A stretch of DNA of 64,000 bases from Streptomyces coacervatus (GTDB taxonomy: Bacteria > Actinomycetota > Actinomycetes > Streptomycetales > Streptomycetaceae): assembly GCF_029223485.1 (NCBI RefSeq), contig NZ_JARHTP010000007.1, forward strand, positions 186,001 through 250,000, in the 5' to 3' direction. The number at the start of each line of letters is the position of its first letter. The stretch's first letter is position 1. A program made the position numbers and the translations under genes. Under the pieces are notes generated by a model. The model did not search any database, was not told the DNA's origin, and was given only the letters and a program-made list of their open reading frames with translations. Below, in pieces: positions 40,026-48,595 of the stretch.

Positions 40026-40748
40026 ATGGAGCAGCAGCAGTACGGACAGGGCGGCGCCCGGGTGCTCGTCGTCGACGACGATCCGACCGTCGCCGAGGTC
40101 GTCACCGGGTATCTCGACCGCGCCGGGTATGTCGTGGACCGGGCCGGCGACGGACCCGACGCGCTCGCGCGCGCCGCCGCGCACTGGCCCGACCTCGTCG
40201 TCCTCGACCTGATGCTGCCCGGCATGGACGGCCTGGAGGTGTGCCGGCGGATGCGGGGCCGCGGGCCCGTGCCGGTCATCATGCTCACCGCGCGCGGCGA
40301 CGAGGACGACCGCATCCTGGGCCTGGAGGTCGGCGCCGACGACTACGTCACCAAGCCGTTCAGCCCCCGCGAACTGGTCCTGCGTGTGGAGTCCGTGCTG
40401 CGCCGCACCCGCCCCTCCCAGCCGTCGGGCCTGCTGCGCGCGGCCGGGCTCTCGGTCGATCCGGCGTCCCGCCGCGCCCTGAAGAACGGCACCGAACTCG
40501 CCCTCACCATCCGGGAGTTCGACCTCCTCGCCTTCTTCCTTCGCCACCCCGGCCGCGTCTTCAGCCGCGAGGACCTGATGCACGAGGTGTGGGGCTGGGA
40601 CTTCGGCGACCTGTCCACCGTCACCGTCCATGTGCGGCGGCTGCGAGGCAAGGTCGAGGACGACCCGGGCAGGCCCCGTCTGATCCAGACCGTGTGGGGC
40701 GTCGGCTACCGCTTCGACGGCTCGGACGTCACGGAAGCCGAGGCGTGA
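40026..40748 (+). CDS. OmpR-family response regulator
   Basis: A 240-residue response regulator: receiver domain with the acidic pocket VLVVDDDPT, phosphoacceptor Asp61 in VVLDLMLPGMDG, Thr in MLTARGDEDD and Lys in YVTKPFSP, then a winged-helix DNA-binding domain (LTIREFDLLAFFLRHPGRVFSREDLMHEVWG; VTVHVRRLRGKVE). It is divergent from the glycosyltransferase operon and coupled by GTGA overlap to its kinase. The ATG has GAGGCT 6 bases upstream and no clear Shine-Dalgarno, so it may be leaderless. Confidence 0.96.
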   Translation: MEQQQYGQGGARVLVVDDDPTVAEVVTGYLDRAGYVVDRAGDGPDALARAAAHWPDLVVLDLMLPGMDGLEVCRRMRGRGPVPVIMLTARGDEDDRILGLEVGADDYVTKPFSPRELVLRVESVLRRTRPSQPSGLLRAAGLSVDPASRRALKNGTELALTIREFDLLAFFLRHPGRVFSREDLMHEVWGWDFGDLSTVTVHVRRLRGKVEDDPGRPRLIQTVWGVGYRFDGSDVTEAEA

Positions 40749-41863
40749 GCATGCGCGACAACCTTCTCATCGCCCTCTTCGCCTTCCTCGGCGCCGCCGC
40801 GGCCGGGCTGGTCGGGGCGTGTGTGCTGCTGCTGATCCGGCGCCGTTCGCTCGCCCTGCATCTCGGTGTGGTCGCCGCCGTCGCCGTCACCGCGATGCTC
40901 GCGGGCACCCTGGCAGTCGCCCAGGCCATGTTCCTCTCCGGGCACGATCTGAAGGTCGTCACCACCGTCGTCGCGATGGCCGCCGTCGTCTCCCTGGCCA
41001 CCGCCCTGCTGCTGGGCCGCTGGGTCGCCGCCCGCAGCCGCGCCCTCACCCTCGCCGCCCGCTCCTTCGGCGACGGCGGCGACTTCACCTCGCCCGTCGG
41101 TCCCGCCACCGCCGAACTCGCCGCCCTCAGCCGTGAGTTGGAGGCCACCAGCGCCAAACTCGCCGAGTCCCGGGAGCGCGAACGCGCCCTGGAGTCCTCC
41201 CGCCGCGAACTCGTCGCCTGGATCTCCCACGACCTGCGCACCCCCCTCGCAGGTCTGCGTGCGATGTCCGAGGCTCTGGAGGACGGGGTCGCCACCGACC
41301 CCGACCGCTACCTCAGACAGATCCGCACCGAGGTCGAGCGCCTCAATGACATGGTCGGCGACCTCTTCGAACTCTCCCGCATCCATGCGGGCACGCTGGC
41401 GCTGAGCCCGAGCCGTATCTCCCTGTACGACCTCGTCGGCGACGCGCTCGCGGGCGCCGACCCCCTCGCCCGCGAGTACGGCGTACGGCTGGTGGGTGAC
41501 GGCGTCGAGCCCCTGCCGGTCGAGGTGGACGGCAAGGAGATGAGCCGGGTGCTGGGGAATCTGCTGGTCAACGCCATCCGCCGCACGCCCGCCGACGGCA
41601 CGGTCGCCATCGCCGCCGAGCGGGGCCCCGACGGGGTCGTCCTGTCCGTCACGGACGGCTGCGGCGGGATCCCCGAGGAGGACCTGCCGCGCGTCTTCGA
41701 CACCGGCTGGCGCGGTACGCATGCCCGAACTCCCCCTGCGGGGGCGGGACTTGGCCTCGCCATCGTGCGGGGGATCGTCGAGGCGCACCAGGGGCGGGCG
41801 ACCGTCCGCAACATCCCGGGCGGCTGCCGCTTCGAGGTGACCCTGCCGGTGGCGGAGGCCTGA
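40745..41863 (+). CDS. Sensor histidine kinase
   Basis: A 372-residue membrane kinase with helices near residues 5-30, 38-60 and 70-95 and hardly any extracellular loop, so it probably senses within the membrane. A HAMP-like region follows, then the H box WISHDLRTPLAGLRA (His about 163), N box GNLLVNAIRRTPADG, and G boxes TDGCGGIPEE and GAGLGLAIVRGI. It starts with a GTG overlapping the regulator stop; an ATG two codons later is the alternative. It should phosphorylate the adjacent OmpR-type regulator. Confidence 0.95.
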   Translation: MSMRDNLLIALFAFLGAAAAGLVGACVLLLIRRRSLALHLGVVAAVAVTAMLAGTLAVAQAMFLSGHDLKVVTTVVAMAAVVSLATALLLGRWVAARSRALTLAARSFGDGGDFTSPVGPATAELAALSRELEATSAKLAESRERERALESSRRELVAWISHDLRTPLAGLRAMSEALEDGVATDPDRYLRQIRTEVERLNDMVGDLFELSRIHAGTLALSPSRISLYDLVGDALAGADPLAREYGVRLVGDGVEPLPVEVDGKEMSRVLGNLLVNAIRRTPADGTVAIAAERGPDGVVLSVTDGCGGIPEEDLPRVFDTGWRGTHARTPPAGAGLGLAIVRGIVEAHQGRATVRNIPGGCRFEVTLPVAEA

Positions 41864-41867
41864 ACGG

Positions 41868-42179
41868 TCACTTTTCTTCGGGGCGGCAGTCGATGTCGGT
41901 CGGGGACATGCTCCGGCAGGTGAGCCCGCTCCCGGGGCCGATGACATGCGAGAGGAACGGCTTGATGAGCTTCTCGCAGGACGGACCCCCGCCGTCCTCG
42001 GCGTCCTCGCTCGCGTGCTTGCAGGCCCTGTCGATGACTTCGCTGCTGTCGATCTTCTGGCCCTGCGGCGGCGGCGTGTCCGCCCAGGCCGAAGGGACGA
42101 GGAAGCCCACGCCGAGCACCGGTGCGCTGAGCAGCACGGCGATGCGGGTGCGGGTGAGCTTGAAGGCATGGCGAGTCAT
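41868..42179 (-). CDS. Small secreted protein, Cys-containing
   Basis: A 103-residue protein with a signal peptide (MTRHAFKLTRTRIAVLLSAPVLGVGFLVPSAWA, cleavage likely after AWA). The mature 70 residues have four cysteines (RACKHAS, PSCEKL, LTCRSM, IDCRPEE), which could form two disulfides. I recognise no family. It is convergent with the histidine kinase, four bases away. Confidence 0.78.
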   Translation of the reverse strand: MTRHAFKLTRTRIAVLLSAPVLGVGFLVPSAWADTPPPQGQKIDSSEVIDRACKHASEDAEDGGGPSCEKLIKPFLSHVIGPGSGLTCRSMSPTDIDCRPEEK

Positions 42180-42255
42180 TCTGCGGTCCTTTCAGCTGAT
42201 TTGTGCGATGTAACGCCATGATCGACGACAGCGACGTCGTACAGGCGTGACACGC

Positions 42256-43245
42256 TCAGTGCGTCCGCGTGAACTCCCGCATCCCCTCCGCGAAGCCGAT
42301 CTCCGCCTTCCAGCCCAGTTCCGCCCGCAGCCGGGAGGAGTCCGCGGTGATGTGGCGGACGTCGCCGAGCCGGTACTCACCGGTGACCACGGGGTCGGGT
42401 CCGCCGTACGCCGACGCCAGTGCCTCGGCCATCTCGCCGACGGTGTGCACCTCGCCGCTGCCGGTGTTGTACGTGGTCAGCGCACCGTCGCGGGAACCCG
42501 CCTCCAGCGCCGCCACATTGGCCGCCGCCACGTCCCGTACATGCACGAAGTCCCGGCGCTGACGTCCGTCCTCGTAGACCCGTGGTGCCTCGCCGCGCGC
42601 CAGCGCCGAGCGGAAGAAGGAGGCGACGCCCGCGTACGGGGTGTCGCGGGGCATCCCCGGGCCGTACACGTTGTGGTAGCGCAGCGACACCGCCCGGCCG
42701 CCCGTGGCGCGGGCCCACGCCGCCGCCAGGTGCTCCTGGGTGAGCTTGGTCGTCGCGTACACATTGCGCGGGTCGACCGGGGCGTCCTCGCCGACCAGCC
42801 CGGGGAGGAGGGCCGCACCGCACACGGGACACGGCGGTTCGAAGCGACCGGCGTCCAGGTCGGCGACGGTGCGCGGGCCCGGCCGTACCACCCCGTGCCG
42901 CGCACACTCGTACCGTCCCTCGCCGTACACCACCATCGACCCGGCCAGCACCAGGCGCCGTACGCCCGCCTCGGCCATGGCGGTGAGCAGTACGGCGGTG
43001 CCGAGGTCGTTGCGGGAGACGTACTGGGCGGCGTCCGCGAAGCCGGTGCCCAGGCCGACCATGGCCGCCTGGTGGCACACGGCGTCCACGCCGGCCAGGG
43101 CCGCGCGGACGGAGACGGGGCTGCGCACGTCCGACGCCGGGTCGCCGTGGACGTCGTATACGAGGGGCTCGTGCCCGCGGGCCAGCAGAGCCGTCATGAT
43201 CTGGGACCCGATGAATCCGGCACCGCCGGTGACCAGTACACGCAT
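42256..43245 (-). CDS. NAD-dependent sugar epimerase/dehydratase (extended SDR)
   Basis: A 329-residue extended short-chain dehydrogenase. The NAD motif is VLVTGGAGFIGSQI, and the catalytic site is SMVVYG with YATTKL (Tyr-x-x-x-Lys). An insertion around residues 120-150 carries CARHG and PPCPVCGAALLPG, a likely zinc-knuckle pair absent from GalE. Substrate is probably a nucleotide sugar for surface glycans. ATG 43245 has TAGCGT 7 bases upstream and no Shine-Dalgarno; the open frame upstream is ignored. Confidence 0.92.
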   Translation of the reverse strand: MRVLVTGGAGFIGSQIMTALLARGHEPLVYDVHGDPASDVRSPVSVRAALAGVDAVCHQAAMVGLGTGFADAAQYVSRNDLGTAVLLTAMAEAGVRRLVLAGSMVVYGEGRYECARHGVVRPGPRTVADLDAGRFEPPCPVCGAALLPGLVGEDAPVDPRNVYATTKLTQEHLAAAWARATGGRAVSLRYHNVYGPGMPRDTPYAGVASFFRSALARGEAPRVYEDGRQRRDFVHVRDVAAANVAALEAGSRDGALTTYNTGSGEVHTVGEMAEALASAYGGPDPVVTGEYRLGDVRHITADSSRLRAELGWKAEIGFAEGMREFTRTH

Positions 43246-43252
43246 ACGCCGA

Positions 43253-43258
43253 ACGCTA
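43253..43258 (-). promoter_or_regulatory. Probable -10 box of the epimerase gene
   Basis: TAGCGT, 7 bases before the ATG at 43245, identical in sequence and spacing to the box before 36050. Confidence 0.5.
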
Positions 43259-43299
43259 GGGCCGCACACCCCGTGAACCGGAGGGCCGCGCCCGTCATG

Positions 43300-44757
43300 T
43301 CACCGGTCCGTAAGACCTGCCGGACCCAGCGGAAGGGACACCGTGAACACCGTCGACCCCGGCTCGCTGCTCAGCGCGATCGTGCCGCCGTGGGCGCAGA
43401 CCAGGGAACTGGCGACCGCGAGGCCCAGGCCGCTGCCTCCGCGGTCGCGACTGCGTGCCTTGTCGACCCGGTAGAAGCGGTCGAAGACGCGCTCGCGGTC
43501 CGCGGGCGGGATGCCCGGGCCGCGGTCCGTGACCCGTACCACTGCCGAGCCCTGCTCCAGCGTGGCCGCAACCGCCACCTCCGTGCCGACCGGCGTGTGC
43601 ACGGCCGCGTTGGTGAGCAGGTTGTCCAGGACCTGGCGGATGCGCTGCGGGTCGACGCGCAGCTTCAGGGAGTCCGGCTGCGCGGTCACCGTCAGGTGGT
43701 GGTCGGGGTGGGTCGCGCGGAAGGCGTCGGCCGCCTGCTGGACCAGGTCCACCAGGTCCGTGTCCGCCAGCCGCAGCGGGGCTTCCACCTCCGCCGCGTC
43801 CAGTCGGGCGAGCAGCAGCAGGTCGTCCAGGAGCACGCCCATGCGGGCCGCCTCGGCGCGCAGCCGCGCCAGATGCTTGTCGCGCTCCTCGGGGGCGTTG
43901 GCGGCGGCGTACTGGAAGAGGTCGGCGTAGCCCCGTACGGACATCAGCGGGGTACGGAGTTCGTGCGAGGCGTCCGCGACGAAACGGCGCAGCCGCTGCT
44001 CCGCCTCTGCGCGCACCGCGAGGGAGTCGTCGATGTGCTCCAGCATCGTGTTGAACGCGGTGCGCAGCTCCTCGACCTCCGGGCCGCCGCCCCGCTTGTC
44101 GGCGCGCAGCGGCAGCCGGGCCGCCGACTCCGTCAGGTCGTGCGAGGTGATGCCGTGGGCGGTGTGCGCCATGTCGCTGAGCGGGTTCAGGCCCCGGCGC
44201 AGCAGCCTCCGGCCGAACACCACCAGCGCCAGCAGGGCGAGCCCGAAGGCGATGACCTGGACCGTGATCAGCCGTCGTACCGTGTCGTCGATGTCGGCCA
44301 TCGGCGCGCCGCTGACCAGGACCACACCGGGTTTGACCTCGCAGGCGCGCAGCCGGTAGTCGCCGTCGCCCGTGAGGTCCGCGGTGCGCAGGATCTCGGT
44401 GTCCGCGGCGGCCTGGGCCTTGGCCAGGGAGGTGAGGGGAGCGATGTCAGAGGGGAGGTCGGTGGTCTCCTCCGGCTTGCGGAGCACCGCCTTGCCGCCC
44501 GACACGTCGTACACGGCGTAGTACCAGCCCCAGTACTTCTTGCCCTGGAGAGTGCCCGTCTCCGCGACGTTCTTGGACTGGGCGACCTGGGCGAGCCCCA
44601 GCTGGTCGTCGAGCTGGTTCGACAGGTAGTCCCGCATGTACGTCGTCAGGGCCGTGCCGACGACGGCGAACACCACCAGGGCCAGCGCGCCGAGCCCCAG
44701 CGCCAGCCGGGTGCCGAGCCGCAGCCTCCGGTACGACCGCAGAAGCCGGCGGATCAC
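43300..44757 (-). CDS. Sensor histidine kinase (HAMP, extracytoplasmic domain)
   Basis: A 485-residue kinase with helix one at about 18-40, an extracytoplasmic sensor of about 120 residues, helix two at about 165-190, HAMP, H box FVADASHELRTPLMSVRG (His about 264), N box LDNLLTNAAVHTP and G boxes DRGPGIPP and GSGLGLAVASSL. The GTG at 44757 overlaps the regulator stop (GTGA). Divergent to the flavin electron-transfer genes, it may sense redox or metal state at the cell surface; that is inference from position. Confidence 0.95.
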   Translation of the reverse strand: MIRRLLRSYRRLRLGTRLALGLGALALVVFAVVGTALTTYMRDYLSNQLDDQLGLAQVAQSKNVAETGTLQGKKYWGWYYAVYDVSGGKAVLRKPEETTDLPSDIAPLTSLAKAQAAADTEILRTADLTGDGDYRLRACEVKPGVVLVSGAPMADIDDTVRRLITVQVIAFGLALLALVVFGRRLLRRGLNPLSDMAHTAHGITSHDLTESAARLPLRADKRGGGPEVEELRTAFNTMLEHIDDSLAVRAEAEQRLRRFVADASHELRTPLMSVRGYADLFQYAAANAPEERDKHLARLRAEAARMGVLLDDLLLLARLDAAEVEAPLRLADTDLVDLVQQAADAFRATHPDHHLTVTAQPDSLKLRVDPQRIRQVLDNLLTNAAVHTPVGTEVAVAATLEQGSAVVRVTDRGPGIPPADRERVFDRFYRVDKARSRDRGGSGLGLAVASSLVCAHGGTIALSSEPGSTVFTVSLPLGPAGLTDR

Positions 44758-45461
44758 TCGGCCGCCTGCCGGATGACGTACCCGAAGCCCCGTACCGTCT
44801 GGATCAGCGGCTCGCCCGTGTCGTCGAGCTTGCGGCGCAGTCGGCTGACGACCAGCTCGACGACGTTCGAGCGGCCCCCGAAGCCGTACTCCCACACATG
44901 GTCGAGGATCTGCGCCTTGGTCATCACGGTCGGCGACTTGCGCATCAGGAAGCGCAGCACCTCGTACTCGGTGGGGGTGAGCGTCAGCAGCTTCTCGCCG
45001 CGGCGCACCTCCCGTGTGTCCTCGTCCATCGTCAGGTCCGCCACCCGCAGCACCGAGCGCTGGAAGCCGGGGCCGGCGCTGCGCCGCAGCACCGTCCGCA
45101 GCCGGGCCATCAGCTCCTCCACCGCGAACGGCTTGACCAGGTAGTCGTCACCGCCCCGGGTCAGCCCCGCCACCCGGTCGGCGACGCCGTCCCGCGCGGT
45201 GAGGAACACCACGGGGACCATCGTGCCCGAGGCGCGCAGCCGGTCCAGGACGCCGAAGCCGTCCACGTCGGGCAGCATCAGGTCGAGCACCACGATGTCC
45301 GGGTGGAACTCGCCGGCCATCCGCAGCGCCTCCTCACCGGAGTTCGCGGTGACGGCGTCCCAGCCCTCGTAACGGGCCACGGTCGCAACGAGATCGGCGA
45401 TGGGCGGGTCGTCGTCCACGACGAGGAGGCGTACTTTTTCCACCCGCTCATACTGCGGCAC
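44754..45461 (-). CDS. OmpR-family response regulator
   Basis: A 235-residue regulator with receiver pocket LLVVDDDPP, phosphoacceptor Asp60 in IVVLDLMLPDVDG, Lys in YLVKPFAVEE, and a winged-helix output domain (LTPTEYEVLRFLMRKSPTVMTKAQILDHVWEYG in two parts; VVSRLRRKLDDTG). Start GTG 45461 is taken; GTG 45443, 6 codons in, is an alternative. It is coupled to its kinase and divergent from the ferric-reductase-like gene, with the inverted repeat at 45503-45539 between them. Confidence 0.95.
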   Translation of the reverse strand: MPQYERVEKVRLLVVDDDPPIADLVATVARYEGWDAVTANSGEEALRMAGEFHPDIVVLDLMLPDVDGFGVLDRLRASGTMVPVVFLTARDGVADRVAGLTRGGDDYLVKPFAVEELMARLRTVLRRSAGPGFQRSVLRVADLTMDEDTREVRRGEKLLTLTPTEYEVLRFLMRKSPTVMTKAQILDHVWEYGFGGRSNVVELVVSRLRRKLDDTGEPLIQTVRGFGYVIRQAAE

Positions 45462-45502
45462 CCGGCCGGCCAGGCCATATCGCCGAGCTCACAGCCGGCA
45501 CA

Positions 45503-45539
45503 TCGATAAGTACTTGTAAGTTGTACGACAGGTTATCGA
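45503..45539. promoter_or_regulatory. Inverted repeat in the divergent two-component/flavin module promoter
   Basis: TCGATAA and TTATCGA are perfect 7-bp arms 37 bp end to end. Inside are two AAGT half-sites 10 bp apart (AAGTACTTGT AAGTTGTACG), the spacing OmpR-type regulators use. It lies 42 bp before the regulator start and 57 bp before the flavocytochrome start. Confidence 0.5.
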
Positions 45540-45595
45540 CAGCTCCCGGGGGCCAAGCTCGGTCACCCAGGACCCGATCAAGGAGCTGCCGACCC

Positions 45596-46933
45596 GTGAC
45601 GACCGTCCAATCACCCCCTGCGCCCCCCACGGCGATACGCCCCAGGGTGGTGGCCCGCACGGGCCTGTACGCCGTGCTCGCCGCGAACGCGGCCGTGGTC
45701 GCCTACTTCTTCGCCCAGGCGGGCTTCGCCTCCAACGCCCTGATCGTCATCGGCCGCCTCTTCGGCCTGTACGGCGCCCTCGTCATGGCCTTCCAGCTGG
45801 TGCTGGTGGCCCGGCTGCCGTGGCTCGACCGCCGCATCGGCATGGACCGGCTGACCTCCTGGCACCGCTGGACCGGCTTCGCCCTCCTGTGGACGCTCCT
45901 CGCGCACGCCGTCTTCATCAGCTTCGGGTACGCCGACGGCGCGGGCGTCGGCCCCGTCACCGAGCTCGTCGACCTCGCCGAGACCACGGAAGGCGTGCTC
46001 CGCGCGATCGTCGCGCTCGGCATCATCCTCGTGGTCGGCGCCGTCTCGGCCCGTTACGCCCGCCGCCGCCTCGCCTACGAGACCTGGCACTTCATCCACC
46101 TCTACACCTACGTCGCCGTGGTGCTCGCCTTCACGCACCAGGTCGCGGTCGGTACGACGTTCACCGCGTCGTCCGCCGCGAAGGCGTACTGGTACGGCGT
46201 GTGGGGCGTGGCCCTCGGCGCGGTCGTCCTCGGCCGCCTGGTCCTGCCGCTGTGGCGGAATCTGCGCCATCAGCTGCGCGTCTCCGCGGTCGTCCACGAG
46301 TCGGACAACGTCGTCTCGATCCACATCACCGGGCGCGACCTGGACCGGATGCCCGCGCAGGCCGGCCAGTTCTTCCTGTGGCGGTTCCTGACCCGCGACC
46401 GCTGGTGGCAGGCCAACCCGTTCTCCCTCTCCGCCGCCCCCGACGGCCGCACCCTGCGCCTCACCGCCAAGGCGGCCGGCGACGGCAGCGCCGCCCTGCG
46501 GCATGTGAAGGTCGGCACGCGCGTGTTCGCCGAGGGCCCCTACGGCGCCTTCACCGCGCTGCACCGCACGAGGTCCGAGTCCCTGCTCATCGCGGGCGGC
46601 GTCGGCGTGACTCCCATCCGTGCCCTGCTGGAGGAGCTGGAGGGCCACGCGGTCGTCATCTACCGGGTCTCCGCCGACCGCGACGCGGTCCTCTACGACG
46701 AGCTGCGTGAGCTCGCGGTGGCGAAGGGCGCCGATCTGCACCTGGTGACCGGCCCGCCCGTCCCCGACAGGCTGGCGCCGCGCGAGCTGGCCCGGCTGGT
46801 GCCGGACATCGGCGACCGGGACGTCTTCCTGTGCGGGCCGCCGCCGATGATGAACGCGGTGCTGCGCAGCCTGGGCGACCTGGGCGTGCCCAAGCAGCAG
46901 ATCCACTTCGAGCGCTTCAGCCTGGCCGGCTGA
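45596..46933 (+). CDS. Ferric-reductase-like transmembrane flavoprotein
   Basis: A 445-residue membrane oxidoreductase. Residues about 20-220 form six helices with heme-ligand histidines (SWHRWTGF, LLAHAVF, WHFIHLYTY, FTHQVAVG). A ferredoxin-NADP reductase module follows, with FAD site WQANPFSLSAAP and NAD(P)H sites IAGGVGVTPIRALLEEL and VFLCGPPPMMNAV. It should carry electrons from cytoplasmic NAD(P)H across the membrane. The GTG at 45596 has AAGGAG about 9 bases upstream. The FMN-binding protein and ApbE genes follow at once, making this the electron source of the module. Confidence 0.94.
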   Translation: MTTVQSPPAPPTAIRPRVVARTGLYAVLAANAAVVAYFFAQAGFASNALIVIGRLFGLYGALVMAFQLVLVARLPWLDRRIGMDRLTSWHRWTGFALLWTLLAHAVFISFGYADGAGVGPVTELVDLAETTEGVLRAIVALGIILVVGAVSARYARRRLAYETWHFIHLYTYVAVVLAFTHQVAVGTTFTASSAAKAYWYGVWGVALGAVVLGRLVLPLWRNLRHQLRVSAVVHESDNVVSIHITGRDLDRMPAQAGQFFLWRFLTRDRWWQANPFSLSAAPDGRTLRLTAKAAGDGSAALRHVKVGTRVFAEGPYGAFTALHRTRSESLLIAGGVGVTPIRALLEELEGHAVVIYRVSADRDAVLYDELRELAVAKGADLHLVTGPPVPDRLAPRELARLVPDIGDRDVFLCGPPPMMNAVLRSLGDLGVPKQQIHFERFSLAG

Positions 46934-46951
46934 GGAAGACGGGGAAGCAAC

Positions 46952-47698
46952 GTGAAGCGAGCCATACCTGTCGTCGTCCTGAGCATCGCGGGCCTGGTCC
47001 CGGTCTGGCGCTACGAGCCCTCGGTCGGCGGTACGACGTCCAGCGCCGAGCCGGCGTCGACGCCGTCTGCGTCTTCTTCGTCCTCTTCTTCGTCCTCCTC
47101 GGGCTCTTCGTCCGGCACGGTCGTCAAGGGCACGACGATCAATACGGACAAGGGCCCCGTGCAGGTCCAGGTGGCCTTCTCCGGCGACAAGATCACGGCT
47201 GTGAAGATGCTGCAGCAGCCGAACCATCCGCAGACGACGGCCGCGGTGCCGAAGCTGGTCGCGGAGACGCTGAAGGCGCAGAGTGCCGACATCGACACGG
47301 TGTCCGGTGCGACGATCACCAGTGACGCCTACAAGAAGTCCCTCCAGGCGGCGATCGACAAGAACGCGAAGTCGTCCTCCTCCTCCTCTTCGTCGTCTTC
47401 GTCTTCGCCCTCGGCCTCCGCCTCTTCGTCCGCCGCCTCCACGAAGACCGTGGCCGGGTCGACGGTGAACACCTCCAAGGGCGCCGTGCAGGTGCAGGTG
47501 ACCTTCACGGGCGACAAGATCACCACCGTGAAGATGCTGCAGCAGCCGAACCATCCGCAGACGACGGCCGCGGTGCCGAAGCTGGTCGCGGAGACGCTGA
47601 AGGCGCAGAGCGCGGACATCGACACCGTGTCCGGTGCGACCATCACGAGTGACGGCTACAAGGAGTCCCTCCAAGCCGCGATCGACGCGAAGGGCTGA
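46952..47698 (+). CDS. Exported protein with two tandem FMN-binding (flavinylation) domains
   Basis: A 248-residue protein. A short N-terminal hydrophobic segment (AIPVVVLSIAGLVPVW) probably anchors or exports it. Two FMN-binding domains of about 80 residues each carry the ApbE target motif DTVSGATITS, whose Thr receives FMN by a phosphoester bond. Ser-rich linkers separate the anchor from domain 1 and domain 1 from domain 2. An 83-base stretch is identical in both domains (47201-47283 and 47528-47610). The next gene encodes ApbE. It probably relays electrons from the membrane flavoprotein to an outside acceptor. Confidence 0.93.
   Translation: MKRAIPVVVLSIAGLVPVWRYEPSVGGTTSSAEPASTPSASSSSSSSSSSGSSSGTVVKGTTINTDKGPVQVQVAFSGDKITAVKMLQQPNHPQTTAAVPKLVAETLKAQSADIDTVSGATITSDAYKKSLQAAIDKNAKSSSSSSSSSSSSPSASASSSAASTKTVAGSTVNTSKGAVQVQVTFTGDKITTVKMLQQPNHPQTTAAVPKLVAETLKAQSADIDTVSGATITSDGYKESLQAAIDAKG
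47201..47610 (+). repeat. Intragenic direct repeat of the FMN-binding domain
   Basis: The first and second domain coding segments are offset by 327 bp (109 codons) and share an 83-base identical run including synonymous positions. This points to recent duplication or gene conversion. Confidence 0.85.
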
Positions 47699-47702
47699 TC
47701 CG

Positions 47703-48449
47703 ATGCACCGCGTCGAACACGTCATGAGCTTCCCCGTCTCGCTGCGGATCGACGACGAGGGCTTCGACGAACGAGGGGAGTCGGCCGCCGACGCGGTCTT
47801 CGCGTGGCTGCGCGAGGTCGACGCCCGGTTCAGCCCGTTCAAGCCGGACAGTGAGGTGTCCCGCCATGACCGCGGCGAGCTGGAGTCCCACGAGCTCAGC
47901 GACGACCTCGTCGAGGTCCTCGACCTGTGCGAGCACTACCGGATCGCGACCGGCGGCGCCTTCGACGTACGGCTGCCCGGCCGCCGCCTCGACCCCTGCG
48001 CCGTCGTCAAGGGCTGGTCGGTGCAGCGGGCGGCGGAGCTGCTGCGGGCAGCCGGCGCGAAGAGGTTCGTCCTGAACGCCGGCGGTGACGTGGTCGCCGC
48101 CGGCGGCCCCTGGCGGGTCGGTGTACGGCACCCCGAACATGCCGACAAGCTGTGCACCGTCCTGGAGCTCACCGACGGGGCGGTGGCGACCTCCGCGCGC
48201 TACGAACGCGGCGACCACATCATCGACGGCCGCACCGGGCTTCCGGCGACCGGGCTGCTCAGCCTGACGGTCGTGGCCGCCACCCTGACGGAGGCGGACT
48301 CGGTCGCGACGGCCGCGTTCGCGATGGGGGTGAAGGGGATCGAGTGGGCCGCCTCGCAGGCGGGCTGCGAGGTGTTCGCCGTGGACGGCGGGGGGCATGT
48401 GCTGCGCACGGAGGGGTTTCCGGTGGCGGGGGCGTCGGTGGTTGCGTGA
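47703..48449 (+). CDS. apbE: FAD:protein FMN transferase
   Basis: A 248-residue ApbE enzyme that moves FMN from FAD onto Ser/Thr of SGAT-type motifs. Family segments are VDARFSPFKPDSEVSR, GGAFDVR, AVVKGWSVQRAAELL, FVLNAGGDVVAAG, and the metal/flavin region GAVATSARYERGDHIIDGRTG with EADSVATAAFAMG. There is no lipoprotein signal, so it may act in the cytoplasm or be exported otherwise. It is 4 bases downstream of the FMN-binding protein gene, its obvious substrate. Confidence 0.96.
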   Translation: MHRVEHVMSFPVSLRIDDEGFDERGESAADAVFAWLREVDARFSPFKPDSEVSRHDRGELESHELSDDLVEVLDLCEHYRIATGGAFDVRLPGRRLDPCAVVKGWSVQRAAELLRAAGAKRFVLNAGGDVVAAGGPWRVGVRHPEHADKLCTVLELTDGAVATSARYERGDHIIDGRTGLPATGLLSLTVVAATLTEADSVATAAFAMGVKGIEWAASQAGCEVFAVDGGGHVLRTEGFPVAGASVVA

Positions 48450-48498
48450 GCGCTCCGCTGGGTGTGTTGATTTGCGGCTCCGCAGCGGGGCCGTGAGG

Positions 48499-48563
48499 TG
48501 TCGTCGGCCGTCTGCAGCGCCGTTGTGGCTGGTCGCGCAGTTCCCCGCGCCCCTTAGGGGCGC
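48499..48563 (+). repeat. Dispersed repeat, copy G
   Basis: Core CTGGTCGCGCAGTTCCCCGC with a CGTCTGCAGCGCCGTTGTGG left arm. The tail GCGCCCCTTAGGGGCGC is a perfect 7-bp-stem hairpin. It starts 49 bases after the apbE stop in the same orientation. Confidence 0.92.
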
Positions 48564-48583
48564 GACAGGCACCGGAGTCTGTT

Positions 48584-48589
48584 TAACCT
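48584..48589 (+). promoter_or_regulatory. Probable -10 box of the AfsR-like gene
   Basis: TAACCT sits 6 bases before the GTG at 48596, immediately after repeat copy G, with no Shine-Dalgarno. Confidence 0.45.
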
Positions 48590-48595
48590 GGCCCG

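Noticed and set aside
47060..47110. Short repeats suggestive of a CRISPR array or tandem repeat locus
   Set aside because: They are Ser codons (TCT/TCG/TCC) in the linker of the FMN-binding protein.
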